64,000 nt of DNA from Duganella sp. 1411. GTDB taxonomy: Bacteria > Pseudomonadota > Gammaproteobacteria > Burkholderiales > Burkholderiaceae_D. The notes below the pieces were generated by a model that worked only from the letters and a program-made list of their open reading frames with translations, searched no databases and was not told where the DNA came from. The DNA lies in assembly GCF_017833525.1 (NCBI RefSeq), contig NZ_JAFICD010000002.1, forward strand, positions 930,001-994,000, written 5' to 3'. Positions within the stretch are counted from its first letter, which is position 1. Every line of letters begins with the position of its first letter. Below are positions 12,165 to 21,168 of the stretch, one piece after another. A program made the translations under genes and the position numbers.

Positions 12165-12340
12165 GTTTCTCTTTTCAGTGAAGAATGAGGAGAGGGCAAA
12201 GTATGCCGTATAGCGGGACATCAGGATAATGAATAAATCCCATATCCGATATCCAGAAACCATATAACAAAGGCACACGCCCCTGTCAGACCAATCGCAT
12301 CCTGTACCAACTGAAACGCACCGCCCTGCAATGGTGCGTC
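12136..12340 (-). ncRNA. Candidate small RNA or attenuated rpoD leader
   Basis: This fills most of a 471-base gap (12020-12490) with no convincing gene. A perfect TATAAT on the minus strand (12350-12345) and the terminator at 12164-12136 would define a transcript of about 200 nt. No good -35 box is seen. The stretch after the start has a weak resemblance to a tRNA D-arm (TTTCAGTTGGTACAGG), but no T-arm or acceptor stem follows. It is not recognisable to me as 6S RNA or another known family. Inference only. Confidence 0.35.
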
Positions 12341-12490
12341 AAGCATTATACACGTTTTAGGCCGCCGCCGCACCTGTCGTCCATCTCTCATTGGCCGCAG
12401 TGTGAGCAAACCGGCACGGTAGCCTAAAAGGCACTGCAATCCCGGGGGGCGCATGATATGCTGGCGCCTCTTGCTTAACCTACGAAGTCG

Positions 12491-12955
12491 ATGAACACTA
12501 GCCTTACCCCTCAGCCTCTGGCGACCGAGCCGGCCGCATCCGCTCCGGCCACCGCGGCCCTGACCCCGCGCACCCTGTTGAAACAGCTGCAAACCCAATT
12601 CCCGGCGTTCCGCGATTTTCTGCCGCTGTCGATCGGTATCGACAAGCAGATCCTGGCGATCATGCCCGAACTGGACCGCAAGACCATGCGCTCGGCGCTC
12701 GGCATCCACACCGGCTCGCTGCGTTACCTGAAGGTCATGGAAAAAGCCAAGGTGCGCCACGACCTCGACGGCACGCCCGGCGCCGAGGTGACCGACACCC
12801 ACCGCGCCCACGCGACCCAGGTGCTGCAGGAGCGCTTCAAGAAAGAAGCCGAACGCAAGAAGGCCGAGCGCGAGGCCGCGGCCGCCGAGGAAGCGGCCCG
12901 CGTGCGCGCCGACAAACTGAACCAGCTGACCGCGAAATTCTCGCGCAAGGGTTAA
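12491..12955 (+). CDS. ProQ/FinO-domain RNA-binding protein
   Basis: Probable RNA chaperone. After a Pro/Ala-rich leader (1-24), residues about 25-115 carry the FinO/ProQ fold: LLKQLQTQFPAF, PLSIGIDKQIL, MRSALGIHTGSLRYLKVM and GTPGAEVTDTHR. The tail (116-154) is a charged Ala/Glu/Lys helix followed by RADKLNQLTAKF. 154 residues, smaller than E. coli ProQ (about 230) and lacking its C-terminal Tudor-like domain, as is common in betaproteobacteria. The exonuclease gene starts one base after its stop, so the two are probably co-transcribed, which hints at a joint role in RNA metabolism. Confidence 0.88.
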   Translation: MNTSLTPQPLATEPAASAPATAALTPRTLLKQLQTQFPAFRDFLPLSIGIDKQILAIMPELDRKTMRSALGIHTGSLRYLKVMEKAKVRHDLDGTPGAEVTDTHRAHATQVLQERFKKEAERKKAEREAAAAEEAARVRADKLNQLTAKFSRKG

Positions 12956-12956
12956 G

Positions 12957-13625
12957 TTGGATCGCGAACGGCAGTCACCGGCGGCGGAGGCCGAGCTTCC
13001 GCCCTACGTCGGCATCCGCATCGCCGATGTGCAACTGGTGACGACGGCCGAGCAGGCGTTGGCCGCGCGCGACGCCCTGCTGGCCAGCGACGCCATCGGC
13101 TTCGACACCGAATCGAAGCCGACCTTCATCAAGGGCGAGGCTTCGACCGGCCCCCATCTGATTCAATTCTCCACCGACGACAAGGCCTATCTGTTCCAGA
13201 TCGGCGGCACCACCGCGGCGCATACGCTCGAGGTGTTGCAGGCCGTGCTCGAGGCGCCGGCGCCGCTGAAGGTCGGCTTCGGCCTGTCCGACGACGTCAA
13301 GCGGCTGCACGCCAAGCTGGCGATCCGCGCCGCCGGCGTGGTCGACCTGTCGGTGGCGCTGCGCACGCCGGGCCAGCGCAACGACCTCGGCGCCAAGACG
13401 GCGGTGGCCAAGTTCTTCAGCCAAAAGCTGCAAAAGTCGAAGAAGATCTCCACGACCAACTGGGCGCTGCCGCGCCTGAACGACAAGCAGATCCTGTACG
13501 CGGCCGACGACGCCCAGGTGGCGCTGCGCGTGTATCGGCATTGGATCGCCAACGGCGGCAAGCTGCCGCCGATGCGGCCGGTCAAGCTGCCGCGCGCGCC
13601 GAAACCGCCGCAAGCGGACGCTTAG
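12957..13625 (+). CDS. DEDDy 3'-5' exonuclease (RNase D-like domain)
   Basis: Single-domain exonuclease of the DnaQ/RNase D fold. Motif Exo I is FDTES, Exo II region HLIQFSTDDKAYLF and VGFGLSDDVKRL, Exo III YAADDAQVALRVY, giving the tyrosine (DEDDy) class. No HRDC domain, unlike RNase D; 222 residues. The start is a TTG one base after the previous stop codon, supported by AAGGG just upstream; no nearer ATG keeps the N-terminal strand. Translational coupling with the ProQ-like gene is likely. DNA or RNA specificity cannot be told from sequence. Confidence 0.83.
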   Translation: MDRERQSPAAEAELPPYVGIRIADVQLVTTAEQALAARDALLASDAIGFDTESKPTFIKGEASTGPHLIQFSTDDKAYLFQIGGTTAAHTLEVLQAVLEAPAPLKVGFGLSDDVKRLHAKLAIRAAGVVDLSVALRTPGQRNDLGAKTAVAKFFSQKLQKSKKISTTNWALPRLNDKQILYAADDAQVALRVYRHWIANGGKLPPMRPVKLPRAPKPPQADA

Positions 13626-13688
13626 ACGTTCTGTCCACTGTTCTTTTTGGCAACACAAGGGTATGCTTTGGATTCCCGGGCGGCTCGG

Positions 13689-13722
13689 CGGCGGATTACG
13701 CTGCGCTAATCCGCCCTACGTG
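13689..13722. repeat. Family A repeat, single arm
   Basis: One arm only: GGCGGATTACGCTGCGCTAA followed by TCCGCCCTACGTG. A related arm in opposite orientation starts 75 bases downstream. Confidence 0.85.
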
Positions 13723-13796
13723 GAACGCAGGCATCGGTAGGTACACGTGGAACGCGGACTTGGTCAACGACCCACATATTGAATGTGCCCGTTAAA

Positions 13797-13829
13797 CACG
13801 TAGGTCGGATTAGCGCAGCGTAATCCGAC
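13797..13829. repeat. Family A repeat, single variant arm
   Basis: CACGTAGGTCGGATTAGCGC, then AGCGTAATCCGAC. The G-to-T change in the core (GGTCGGATTA) is matched by a change on the other side (TAATCCGAC), so the small dyad is kept. With the arm at 13689 it forms a divergent pair. The 13626-13873 gap holds nothing else I recognise. Confidence 0.8.
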
Positions 13830-13873
13830 AAGTGCCATCCGCGGCCAAACCAAGGACTAGGACGAGGGACTGG

Positions 13874-14578
13874 ATGCTGACTTCTGCCATCACACGATTG
13901 GGCGCGCTGCTGGCGTTGAGCCTGCCCGCTGCGGCCGCCACACCGCCGGACACTTTGGCGCAGCGCGTCGCCGCCTGCATTTCCTGCCATGCCGCCAAGG
14001 AGCGCGGCGACGCCTTCTTCCCGCGCATCTCCGGCAAACCGGCCGGCTATCTGTACAACCAGCTGATCAACTTCCGCGAGGGCCGCCGCAACTATCCGAT
14101 GATGACCTATATGGTCGACCATCTGCCCGACGCCTACCTGCGCGAGATCGCCGACTATTTCGCCGCCCAGCATCCGCCCTACCCGCCCGCCCAGGCCGGC
14201 AGCGGCGCCAACGCCGGCGCCGCCGCCCTCGCGCGCGGCGAGGCGCTGGTGCGGCAAGGCGATCCGGCCCGCAAAATCCCCGCCTGCGTCAGCTGCCACG
14301 GCGGCGCGCTGTACGGCGTCGAACCAGCCATCCCCGGACTGGTCGGCCTGCCCAGCGACTACATCAACGCCCAGTTCGGCGCGTGGAAAAACGGCGTGCG
14401 CCACGCCGCCGCGCCCGACTGCATGGCCGAGATCGCCGCCAAGCTGAACGAGGCCGACGTGGCCGCCGTCTCCGCCTGGCTCAGCAGACAGCCGCCGGAC
14501 GCCGCCGCGCGGCCCGCCGCCAGTATCGCCATGCCGTTGCCGCTGCGTTGCGGCAGCGTGCCGGCCGACGCCAAATGA
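13874..14578 (+). CDS. Periplasmic diheme cytochrome c (c4/c553 type)
   Basis: Electron carrier with a signal peptide (cut near residue 22, PAAAA) and two haem-binding motifs, CISCH (Cys35, Cys38, His39) and CVSCH (138-142), in two similar domains. 234 residues. Methionine axial ligands are plausible in the MMTYMVDHL region and the second-domain equivalents. Start at ATG 13874, which places the signal peptide first; the longer in-frame ATG at 13832 adds an unlikely basic leader. It is 16 bases ahead of the triheme cytochrome and surely co-transcribed. No dehydrogenase or oxidase gene is adjacent. Confidence 0.88.
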   Translation: MLTSAITRLGALLALSLPAAAATPPDTLAQRVAACISCHAAKERGDAFFPRISGKPAGYLYNQLINFREGRRNYPMMTYMVDHLPDAYLREIADYFAAQHPPYPPAQAGSGANAGAAALARGEALVRQGDPARKIPACVSCHGGALYGVEPAIPGLVGLPSDYINAQFGAWKNGVRHAAAPDCMAEIAAKLNEADVAAVSAWLSRQPPDAAARPAASIAMPLPLRCGSVPADAK

Positions 14579-14594
14579 GCCGGGGGACGACATC

Positions 14595-15887
14595 ATGAAA
14601 AAAATCACCCTCGCACTGGCCGGCGCGCTGGCCCTGGTGGTGGCCGGCGTGCTCGCCATGCTGGCGCGCACCGGCGACGATCCCGGTCCGCCGCCGACCA
14701 TCACCGCCAAACTGGCGCCGGCCGAAAAAATCGCCCGTGGCGCTTACCTGGCCAGAGCCGGCGACTGCATGGCTTGCCACACCACGCGTGGCGGCCAGCA
14801 ATACGCCGGCGGGCGGGCGCTCAAAACGCCGTTCGGCAGCGTGATCTCGCCCAACATCACGTCCGACAAGGCGACCGGCATCGGCGGCTGGAGCGCCGAC
14901 GATTTCTGGCTGGCCCTGCATAACGGCAAATCGAAGGATGGCCGCCTGCTGTACCCCGCCTTCCCGTACACCAATTACACGCGCATCACGCGCGACGATT
15001 CGGACGCGCTGCACGCTTATTTTCAAACGGTGCCGGCCGTCAGCCGGGCCAACCAGCCGCATGAGTTGCGCTTCCCCTACGACCAGCAGTTCATGCTGGC
15101 GGCGTGGCGCGCGCTGTACTTCAAGCCGGCGGTGTTCCGGCCGGAGACGGGGCAGTCGGTGGACTGGAACCGGGGCGCGTACCTGGTGCAGGGACTTGGG
15201 CATTGCAGCGCCTGCCATAGCCAGCGCAACACCCTGGGCGCGGTCAGCGGCAAGAGCGGCGACAGCCTGTCGGGTGGCTTGATCCCGGTGCTGGGCTGGT
15301 ACGCGCCGTCGCTCAACGCCGACGCCGAGGCCGGCCTGGGCGACTGGCGGCCCGAGCACATCACGGCGCTGCTCAAGACCGGCGTCTCGCCGCGCGCGAC
15401 CGTGTTCGGGCCGATGGCGGAGGTGGTCAGGGAAAGCCTGCAATATCTGGACGACAGCGATATCAACGCGATGGGGGTGTATCTGCGCGCGTTGCCGGCG
15501 CAAGGCGTCAAACCGGAGTTCGAGCGCGACGGCGGCGCGCAGGCCACCGCGTTCCTGACGGCGGGCGCCAAGCTGTATGAGAAGCACTGCGTCGATTGTC
15601 ATGGCGCAGGTGGGGCCGGCATGCCGCCGGGCTATCCGCCGCTGGCCGGCAACCGCGCGCTGACGATGGAGCAGGCGGTCAATCCGATCCGCATCGTGCT
15701 CAATGGCGGTTTCGCGCCCGGCACGGCGGGCAATCCGCGTCCGTACAGCATGCCGCCGTTCAGTCACGTGCTCAACGATACGGAGGTGGCGCAGGTGGTG
15801 TCCTACCTGCGCAGCGCCTGGGGCAACAACGCGCCGCCGGTCGACAGCAATGATGTCAACCGCTACCGCGCGATTCCGCTGGATTGA
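14595..15887 (+). CDS. Triheme cytochrome c, alcohol/gluconate dehydrogenase subunit type
   Basis: Membrane-anchored electron carrier that in related systems passes electrons from a periplasmic dehydrogenase to ubiquinone. N-terminal signal/anchor (about 5-27), then three haem motifs: CMACH (58-62), CSACH (204-208) and CVDCH (332-336), with the typical SPNITSD, LYPAFPYTNY and YLRSAWGNN motifs. 430 residues. No flavin or quinoprotein subunit is next to it; a full three-subunit set with its own cytochrome lies at 32.7-36.5 kb, so this pair may serve an enzyme encoded elsewhere. Confidence 0.9.
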   Translation: MKKITLALAGALALVVAGVLAMLARTGDDPGPPPTITAKLAPAEKIARGAYLARAGDCMACHTTRGGQQYAGGRALKTPFGSVISPNITSDKATGIGGWSADDFWLALHNGKSKDGRLLYPAFPYTNYTRITRDDSDALHAYFQTVPAVSRANQPHELRFPYDQQFMLAAWRALYFKPAVFRPETGQSVDWNRGAYLVQGLGHCSACHSQRNTLGAVSGKSGDSLSGGLIPVLGWYAPSLNADAEAGLGDWRPEHITALLKTGVSPRATVFGPMAEVVRESLQYLDDSDINAMGVYLRALPAQGVKPEFERDGGAQATAFLTAGAKLYEKHCVDCHGAGGAGMPPGYPPLAGNRALTMEQAVNPIRIVLNGGFAPGTAGNPRPYSMPPFSHVLNDTEVAQVVSYLRSAWGNNAPPVDSNDVNRYRAIPLD

Positions 15888-15924
15888 TGACCGCATCGAC
15901 CGACCATCCCAAATAACCACGGAG

Positions 15925-15998
15925 ACACGTAGGGCGGATTAGCGCAGCGTAATCCGCCATGCATGCGTTTCGACGGCTCACGCAATGGCGGATTACGT
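15925..15998. repeat. Family A repeat, truncated right arm
   Basis: The left arm is complete (ACACGTAGGGCGGATTAGCG and AGCGTAATCCGCC). The right arm stops after GGCGGATTACG, exactly where the stop codon of the minus-strand ATPase gene (15999-16001) begins. Confidence 0.85.
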
Positions 15999-17120
15999 TT
16001 AATGATGCTCGGCGAAGCCGATGCGGTCGGTGGTGGCGTTGCGCGCGTCATCGACGCCGATCTTGCCCTCCGCCAGCAGCACGCGCAGCGAGGCGTTCAT
16101 CGTGTGGCAGCCCTCGCTGCTTTTGCTGGCCATCCAGCCGCGCAGCGCCGACAACTGCCCGCCGGCGATCATGTCGACCACCTCCGGATTGGACGTCAGG
16201 CACTCGGTGGCGAGGTAGTAGCGCTCCCCCTCCACCGACGGCAGCAGCGCCTGGCACAACACGCCGCGCAAGGCATGCGCCAGCGCCTGCGACTGCGGCT
16301 CGGTGTTGCCCAGCAACCGCACCATCTTCTGCAAGCCCAGCTCGGTCGAGCGCGCGTGCAGCGACGCCAGCACCAGCGGTCCGGATTCGGCCAGCGCCAG
16401 CGCCTCCTGCGCCGTCTGCGCGTCGCGGATCTCGCCGATGACGATGACGTCGGGCCGTTCGCGCAGCGCGTCCAGTGCGCCGAGATAAAAACTCTCGACA
16501 TCGCCGTCAAACCCCACCTCGCGCTGCGTGATGACGCACTGGCGCTGCGGAATCAAGGTCTCGACCGGATCTTCGATCGTGATGATGTGGCCGGAGCGGT
16601 GCTTGTTGATCTCGTCGAGCATCGAGGCGATGGTGGTCGACTTGCCCTGGCAAGTGTCGCCAATAATCAACACCAGGCCGCTGGTCAGCTTGGCGAAATT
16701 CTGCTCGTGCTGGCGCAGGCCGAGCTGGCTGAGCGGCATCGGTTCCTTGGGGAAGCGGCGGATCACGCAGCCGAGCCGCTTCTTGCCCTGGAAGGTGAAG
16801 CAATTGGCGCGGATGCGCGCCGTGTGCAGATCGACGGCGCGGTCGAAGGCGCGGTCCTGGATCCGCTCGGCCCAGTTCGGCTCGACGACCTCGAAGAACT
16901 CTTCCAGCTCCTCGCGCGTGATCGGCGAATCGGTCACCGCCACCAGGCCCTTGGGCTGGCGCAGCAGCAGCGGGCTGTTTTGATGGATCAGGATGTCGCT
17001 GAAGATGAGCTTGGAGTTCAGCAGGTGCAGGATCTGTTGTACCAGGGTGCCGAAGACCGGATGGTCTTCGTTCTCGATATAGGTCAGCGTGCGTATTTGC
17101 GACGACAAGTAATTTTCCAT
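15999..17120 (-). CDS. PilT/PilU-type twitching motility ATPase
   Basis: Hexameric retraction ATPase of the type IV pilus family. 373 residues; the start at 17120 gives MENYLSSQ with AGAG upstream. Walker A is GDTCQGKST (154-162, Lys160), an unusual wording of the usual GPTGSGKST but obeying GxxxxGK[ST]. Walker B VIVIGEIRD, the Asp box IITIEDPVE, and ASLHARST in place of the usual His box TLHTNSA. Similarity seems nearest to PilU. No pilT or other pilus gene is adjacent. The C-terminus ends at a truncated family A repeat. Confidence 0.85.
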   Translation of the reverse strand: MENYLSSQIRTLTYIENEDHPVFGTLVQQILHLLNSKLIFSDILIHQNSPLLLRQPKGLVAVTDSPITREELEEFFEVVEPNWAERIQDRAFDRAVDLHTARIRANCFTFQGKKRLGCVIRRFPKEPMPLSQLGLRQHEQNFAKLTSGLVLIIGDTCQGKSTTIASMLDEINKHRSGHIITIEDPVETLIPQRQCVITQREVGFDGDVESFYLGALDALRERPDVIVIGEIRDAQTAQEALALAESGPLVLASLHARSTELGLQKMVRLLGNTEPQSQALAHALRGVLCQALLPSVEGERYYLATECLTSNPEVVDMIAGGQLSALRGWMASKSSEGCHTMNASLRVLLAEGKIGVDDARNATTDRIGFAEHH

Positions 17121-17152
17121 CTGTACTCTGCTCTCCGGGCGTATGGCATGGT

Positions 17153-17797
17153 TTAGCTCTTCAGCTTCGGATATTTGAAGCCGGTGCATAAGTCCATACT
17201 GTAACGCTGATTGCCCTCAAGCACCAGTACGTGTTCGGGCGGCTCCTCGCCGGCCAGCGCGCCGGAGAACAGCGGCAGGCCCTCGCCTTTACGGATCAGG
17301 TCGTCACAACGCTCGTAGACGTTCGGGCAGCCGGTCTCGGCCAACAGGGCTTGCACGATCGGCACCTTCCAGGCGTCGACGCCGCCGGACTGGAACTGGC
17401 AGATCAGATAGCCGTCGACGCCGCCCCAGCCGTGCACCAGCAGGCCGGACAGGCCGTCGTCCTCGCCCAGGATCACCGGCACCAGCGCGTTCGGGCCGGC
17501 GGCGCGGATGGCGGCGGCGCGCTTGGCGACGGCGGCCTTGACGCGGCGCTTCATCATCGCGTGGTCGACCGGCTCGTCCTCCTTGTAGCTCCACATGCGG
17601 GCGCGGATCTGCGACTTGGAGTTGTAGGCGGCGCGGCCGATGAACTGGCGCGCCGAGCTTTGTACGATGGCCGTCGAGCCGGGCTTCATTTTTTCCTGCG
17701 GCTTGCCGTCGACCTTGTCGATCGCGGTGGGGTAGATCCAGGGGTCGCCGGCCAGCAAGCTCTTTTCCTTGCCCTGTTTGATGGTGATGATCAGCAT
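17153..17797 (-). CDS. RlmI-like PUA protein lacking the methyltransferase domain
   Basis: The N-terminal 214 residues resemble RlmI-type 23S rRNA cytosine methyltransferases: PUA part (MLIITIKQGKEKSL, AGDPWIYPTAIDKV, FIGRAAYNSKSQIRARMWS) and the following small domain (VPVILGEDDGLSGLLVHGWG, YLICQFQSGGVDAW). The protein then stops after YSMDLCTGFKYPKLKS, where RlmI continues with its Rossmann SAM-binding domain of about 190 residues. No such domain follows downstream in any frame; the pilU-like gene begins 32 bases later. It is either a decayed paralogue or a stand-alone RNA-binding protein. Start at 17797 gives the PUA domain first. Confidence 0.7.
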   Translation of the reverse strand: MLIITIKQGKEKSLLAGDPWIYPTAIDKVDGKPQEKMKPGSTAIVQSSARQFIGRAAYNSKSQIRARMWSYKEDEPVDHAMMKRRVKAAVAKRAAAIRAAGPNALVPVILGEDDGLSGLLVHGWGGVDGYLICQFQSGGVDAWKVPIVQALLAETGCPNVYERCDDLIRKGEGLPLFSGALAGEEPPEHVLVLEGNQRYSMDLCTGFKYPKLKS

Positions 17798-18020
17798 GTG
17801 AGTCCAGATAGTGTTGCAATCGTGTTGCGGGGGTTTTGCGGAATAGGCCGAATGATACCTCATGCGGCACGCCGGCCCGCCGGTTGCCGCCGCTGGCCCC
17901 GGCTGATTCCCGGCGCAGCGCATTCCAGCACGCCCAGCGTGCATTCTGTCGCAGCCCGGTGTCGCCGGCGCCGTCGGCCGCGTAGTATTCAAGCTCAAGA
18001 TTATTTACCGGGAGACCAGC

Positions 18021-18800
18021 ATGACCACCACCACCGTCCGCGATACCCTGCGCGTCCTGATCCTTGCCGCCGGCATGCTGGCGGTCGCCGCGCCGGCCAA
18101 CCTGGCGCTGGCCGGGCCGCTGAGCTGGATCGGCGGCGACCGTGTCCAGGGCAACGGCAAGATCGTCAAGCAGAGCCGCGAGGTGGGCCACTTCACGGCG
18201 TTCACGACCAGCGTCAGCGGCCATGTCGAGATCCGCCAGGGCAACACCGAGGGCGTCACCGTCGAGACCGACGACAACCTGCAGGCGCTGGTCGAGACGG
18301 TGGTGGAAAACGGTACGCTGCGGATCCGTCCGGCCAAGAAAAACCTGTCGCTGGAGACGCGCAACATGAAAATCGTGGTGATGGCGCGCACCCTGGAGCG
18401 GGTGTCGGTGGCCGGTTCGGGCGCGGTCACGGCCGACAAGCTCGACGTCGAACGCATGCAGTTCGACATCGGCGGCTCGGGTGAGCTCAACGTGCGCGAG
18501 CTGCGCGCCGAGTCGCTGGCGGTGTCGCTGGGCGGCAGCGGCAACCTCAACGTCGGCGGCAACGCCGAGCGCCTGCAGATATCGATAGGCGGCTCGGGCG
18601 AGGTGCACGCCGGCCGGCTGGCCACGCGCGACACCGTGGTCAGCATCGGCGGCTCGGGCGAGGCGACCGTGTGGGCGAGCAAAACGCTGAACCTGAGCGT
18701 GGCCGGCTCCGGCGACATCGGCTACTACGGCGATCCGAAACTGAGCCAGAACATCCGTGGCTCGGGCAGCATCAAGCGGCTGGGCGCGGCGCCGAATTGA
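18021..18800 (+). CDS. GIN-domain (DUF2807) exported protein
   Basis: Periplasmic protein of unknown function. A signal peptide ends about residue 31 (NLALAG). The rest is a right-handed beta-helix-like array with repeated GSG turns (VAGSGAV, IGGSGEL, LGGSGNL, IGGSGEV, IGGSGEA, VAGSGDI), the hallmark of the head-GIN family. 259 residues. The GGGAGACC motif upstream serves as ribosome site. It is a single-gene unit divergent from the RlmI-like gene. The family is often linked to envelope sensing or adhesion, without proven biochemical function. Confidence 0.85.
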   Translation: MTTTTVRDTLRVLILAAGMLAVAAPANLALAGPLSWIGGDRVQGNGKIVKQSREVGHFTAFTTSVSGHVEIRQGNTEGVTVETDDNLQALVETVVENGTLRIRPAKKNLSLETRNMKIVVMARTLERVSVAGSGAVTADKLDVERMQFDIGGSGELNVRELRAESLAVSLGGSGNLNVGGNAERLQISIGGSGEVHAGRLATRDTVVSIGGSGEATVWASKTLNLSVAGSGDIGYYGDPKLSQNIRGSGSIKRLGAAPN

Positions 18801-18807
18801 GCGTTAT

Positions 18808-19755
18808 CTAGGCGAAAAGCGAGCGGGGCCTCGAGCCCCGCGCCAGCGACTTGAGCCATCGTTTTAACTGCGGCACGTCGGCGGCGGCCAAGCGCTCGGC
18901 CACCTCGGGAGGGGGTTGAGCGCCGCCAGCCGGCATGGACGCTTGCAGCATTTCCTCAATCGCCATTCGCAAGCCCTTCGCGCAGCCCCGTTGAAGCGCT
19001 TCATACTCGAAAAGTTCTTCGAATGTCTTGAATCTTCGATTAAACAACATCGCCGGTCCCTCCGTCTGCGCAAACATACTAGAGCCGCGAAATTCATCCT
19101 GCAAAGTAGACCGCACCCAGCGCTCGATACTCCCACGCACCAACTGCATTTCCGGTGCTTTCATCCGTTCGGAAAGCGAACTCAACAACGTGCGCATCTC
19201 CGGAGCACTTCTTGAACGCAGCAAACCAAACAACATGGATACGATATTAGAGCGGTGATCCGCGATTTTGTTCCGGTGCTGGTCGATCAGCATGTATTTC
19301 TGTTGCGGCTGGAATTGCTCCATTCCCTCCGGCGGCGCCAGCATCAGATTGGCCAGATCGGTGCTGGCGCGCCACGCCGCGCGGCCGTGGTACAGCACGA
19401 TGGGCAGCACCGGCGGCAGCTTGCCGCCGCGCGTCAAACAGTGCCGCGCGACCAGATCCTGGCACAGCAATCCGACATAGACCTGCATGCGCAAGGCCAT
19501 CCACTCGTCCGGCCGCGCCTGAAACTCCAGCAGGATGTAGACGTAGATCCAGTCGCTCCCAATCCGCGCCCGCCAGACCACATCGTCGTGCCGCGCCTTG
19601 CCGCGATCGTTGACGTAACTGGCGTTCACCCGCTCGAACGCGCCCACGTCCAGCGAGCGCGCCCATTCCGCCGATAAAAATGCCGCCAGCAAGTCGCGCA
19701 CCATTTCCGGATGCCCGAACAACTGTTTGTACAACATGTCGCCGCGACTTTTCAT
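18808..19755 (-). CDS. Rpn/YhgA-family recombination-promoting nuclease
   Basis: PD-(D/E)XK nuclease once annotated as transposase (Transposase_31). Seen: [18 protein letters not shown] at the N-terminus, [23 protein letters not shown] holding the D...ExQ catalytic pattern, then [12 protein letters not shown] and [15 protein letters not shown], all typical of the family. 315 residues from the ATG at 19755; an upstream start at 19839 would add 28 unconvincing residues. The C-terminal third, with a [20 protein letters not shown] helix pair, is variable in the family. Rpn proteins are encoded in many scattered copies and stimulate RecA-independent recombination (family knowledge). No mobile-element ends are visible. 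Confidence 0.83.
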   Translation of the reverse strand: MKSRGDMLYKQLFGHPEMVRDLLAAFLSAEWARSLDVGAFERVNASYVNDRGKARHDDVVWRARIGSDWIYVYILLEFQARPDEWMALRMQVYVGLLCQDLVARHCLTRGGKLPPVLPIVLYHGRAAWRASTDLANLMLAPPEGMEQFQPQQKYMLIDQHRNKIADHRSNIVSMLFGLLRSRSAPEMRTLLSSLSERMKAPEMQLVRGSIERWVRSTLQDEFRGSSMFAQTEGPAMLFNRRFKTFEELFEYEALQRGCAKGLRMAIEEMLQASMPAGGAQPPPEVAERLAAADVPQLKRWLKSLARGSRPRSLFA

Positions 19756-19851
19756 CGACAAAGTGTAGCGTTTGACATCGTTGACGAGTACGCTAGTCGG
19801 CGAGCCCGGTTTGGCGCTCGTCAAACAAACCTCAACCACAGGGAGAAATAC

Positions 19852-21162
19852 TTGAACGTCATCGTCTCATCTGTCCGCCGCGCCCTGGCGCTGCCCGCCA
19901 TGCTGTTGAGCACCGCCGCTGTTTCCTCCACACCGCCCGCCGCCCCTCCCGCGGCCCCGCCCGCCATCACCGCCGTCAAGGCCGCGCACATGGTCGACGT
20001 GCGCAACGGCGCGCTGATCGACAACGCCGTGGTCCTCGTCAGCGGCGAGCGCATCACGGCCGCCGGCAGCGGGCTGGCGATCCCGCCCGGCGCCAACGTC
20101 ATCGACCTGGGCGACAAGACGCTGCTGCCCGGCCTGATCGACGCCCACACCCACCTGACCGGCGATCCGCAGGACGCCGGCTACGCCATCGTCGCCAAAT
20201 CGATCCCGCGCTCGACCCTGACCGGCGCCAAGAACGCCCGCGTCACGCTCAACGCCGGCTTCACCGCCGTGCGCGACGTCGGCGCCGACGGCTACACCGA
20301 CATCGGCCTGCGCGACGCCATCAACGACGGCGACGTGCCCGGCCCGCGCATCGCCGCCGCCGGCCCGGCGATGGGCATCACCGGCGGCCACTGCGACGAC
20401 ACCATGCACGCGCCGCAATACGGCATCACCGGCCTGGGCGTGGCCGACGGCGTCGAGGAGGCGCTCAAGGTCACGCGCCGCAACATCAAGTACGGCTCGG
20501 ACGTCATCAAGATCTGCGCCACCGGCGGCGTGCTGTCGTTCGGCGACGATCCGCGCACGTCGCAATACACGCTGGAGGAATTGAAGGCCATCATCGGCGA
20601 CGCCCACCGCCTGGGACGCAAGGCCGCCGCCCACGCGCACGGCGGCGACGGCATCAAACTGGCGGTGCTGGCCGGCGTCGATTCGATCGAGCACGGCTCC
20701 TACATCGACGACGAGGGCATCAAGCTGATGAAGGAACACAAGACCTGGCTGGTGCCCACGCTGTATCTGGGCGACTGGCTGATCGAGAACGCCGAGGCGA
20801 TCAAGCTGCCCAAGCCGCTATTGGAAAAGGCCAAGGTGGTGTTGCCGCAGGCGCGCATCAACATCGGCCGCGCCATCAAGGCCGGCGTGCCGATCGCCTT
20901 CGGCACCGATGCCGCCGTCTATCCGCACGGGTTGAACGCGCGCGAGTTCGCGGTGTTGGTCAAGCTGGGCATGACGCCGGCGCAGGCGATCCGCACGGCC
21001 ACCGTCAACGCCAGCGAGTTGCTGGGCTGGAGCGACCGCATCGGCACCATCGAGGCGGGCAAGTTCGCCGACATGATCGCCGTCGACGGCGATCCGCTCA
21101 AGGACGTGACGGTGCTCGAGCGCGTGCGGTGGGTGATGAAGGGCGGCGCCGTGGTCAGGTAG
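19852..21162 (+). CDS. Secreted metal-dependent amidohydrolase (prolidase/imidazolonepropionase-like)
   Basis: TIM-barrel hydrolase, probably cleaving peptide-like or carbamate bonds. A signal peptide covers about 1-25, followed by a Pro/Ala linker. Metal ligands seen: His99-x-His101 (DAHTHL), the carboxylated-lysine candidate Lys220 in [11 protein letters not shown], the AAHAHGG and SIEHGS histidines, and the Asp in FGTDAAV. 436 residues. The start is TTG at 19852, chosen because GGGAG lies 7 bases upstream and the signal peptide begins there; no ATG is suitably placed. A monocistronic unit facing the yaeQ gene. The exact substrate is unknown. Confidence 0.88.
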   Translation: MNVIVSSVRRALALPAMLLSTAAVSSTPPAAPPAAPPAITAVKAAHMVDVRNGALIDNAVVLVSGERITAAGSGLAIPPGANVIDLGDKTLLPGLIDAHTHLTGDPQDAGYAIVAKSIPRSTLTGAKNARVTLNAGFTAVRDVGADGYTDIGLRDAINDGDVPGPRIAAAGPAMGITGGHCDDTMHAPQYGITGLGVADGVEEALKVTRRNIKYGSDVIKICATGGVLSFGDDPRTSQYTLEELKAIIGDAHRLGRKAAAHAHGGDGIKLAVLAGVDSIEHGSYIDDEGIKLMKEHKTWLVPTLYLGDWLIENAEAIKLPKPLLEKAKVVLPQARINIGRAIKAGVPIAFGTDAAVYPHGLNAREFAVLVKLGMTPAQAIRTATVNASELLGWSDRIGTIEAGKFADMIAVDGDPLKDVTVLERVRWVMKGGAVVR

Positions 21163-21168
21163 GCAGGA

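Noticed and set aside
12280-12340. tRNA gene on the minus strand upstream of rpoD
   Set aside because: A D-arm-like stretch exists, but no T-loop, acceptor stem or plausible anticodon arm could be paired.
12221-12811. 196-codon minus-strand open frame over the rpoD upstream gap
   Set aside because: More than half is antisense to the ProQ-like gene, it has no recognisable domain, and it ignores the promoter/terminator pattern there.
18808-19755. Insertion sequence around the Rpn (transposase_31) gene
   Set aside because: No terminal inverted repeats or target duplications are visible; the family is now regarded as nuclease rather than DDE transposase.
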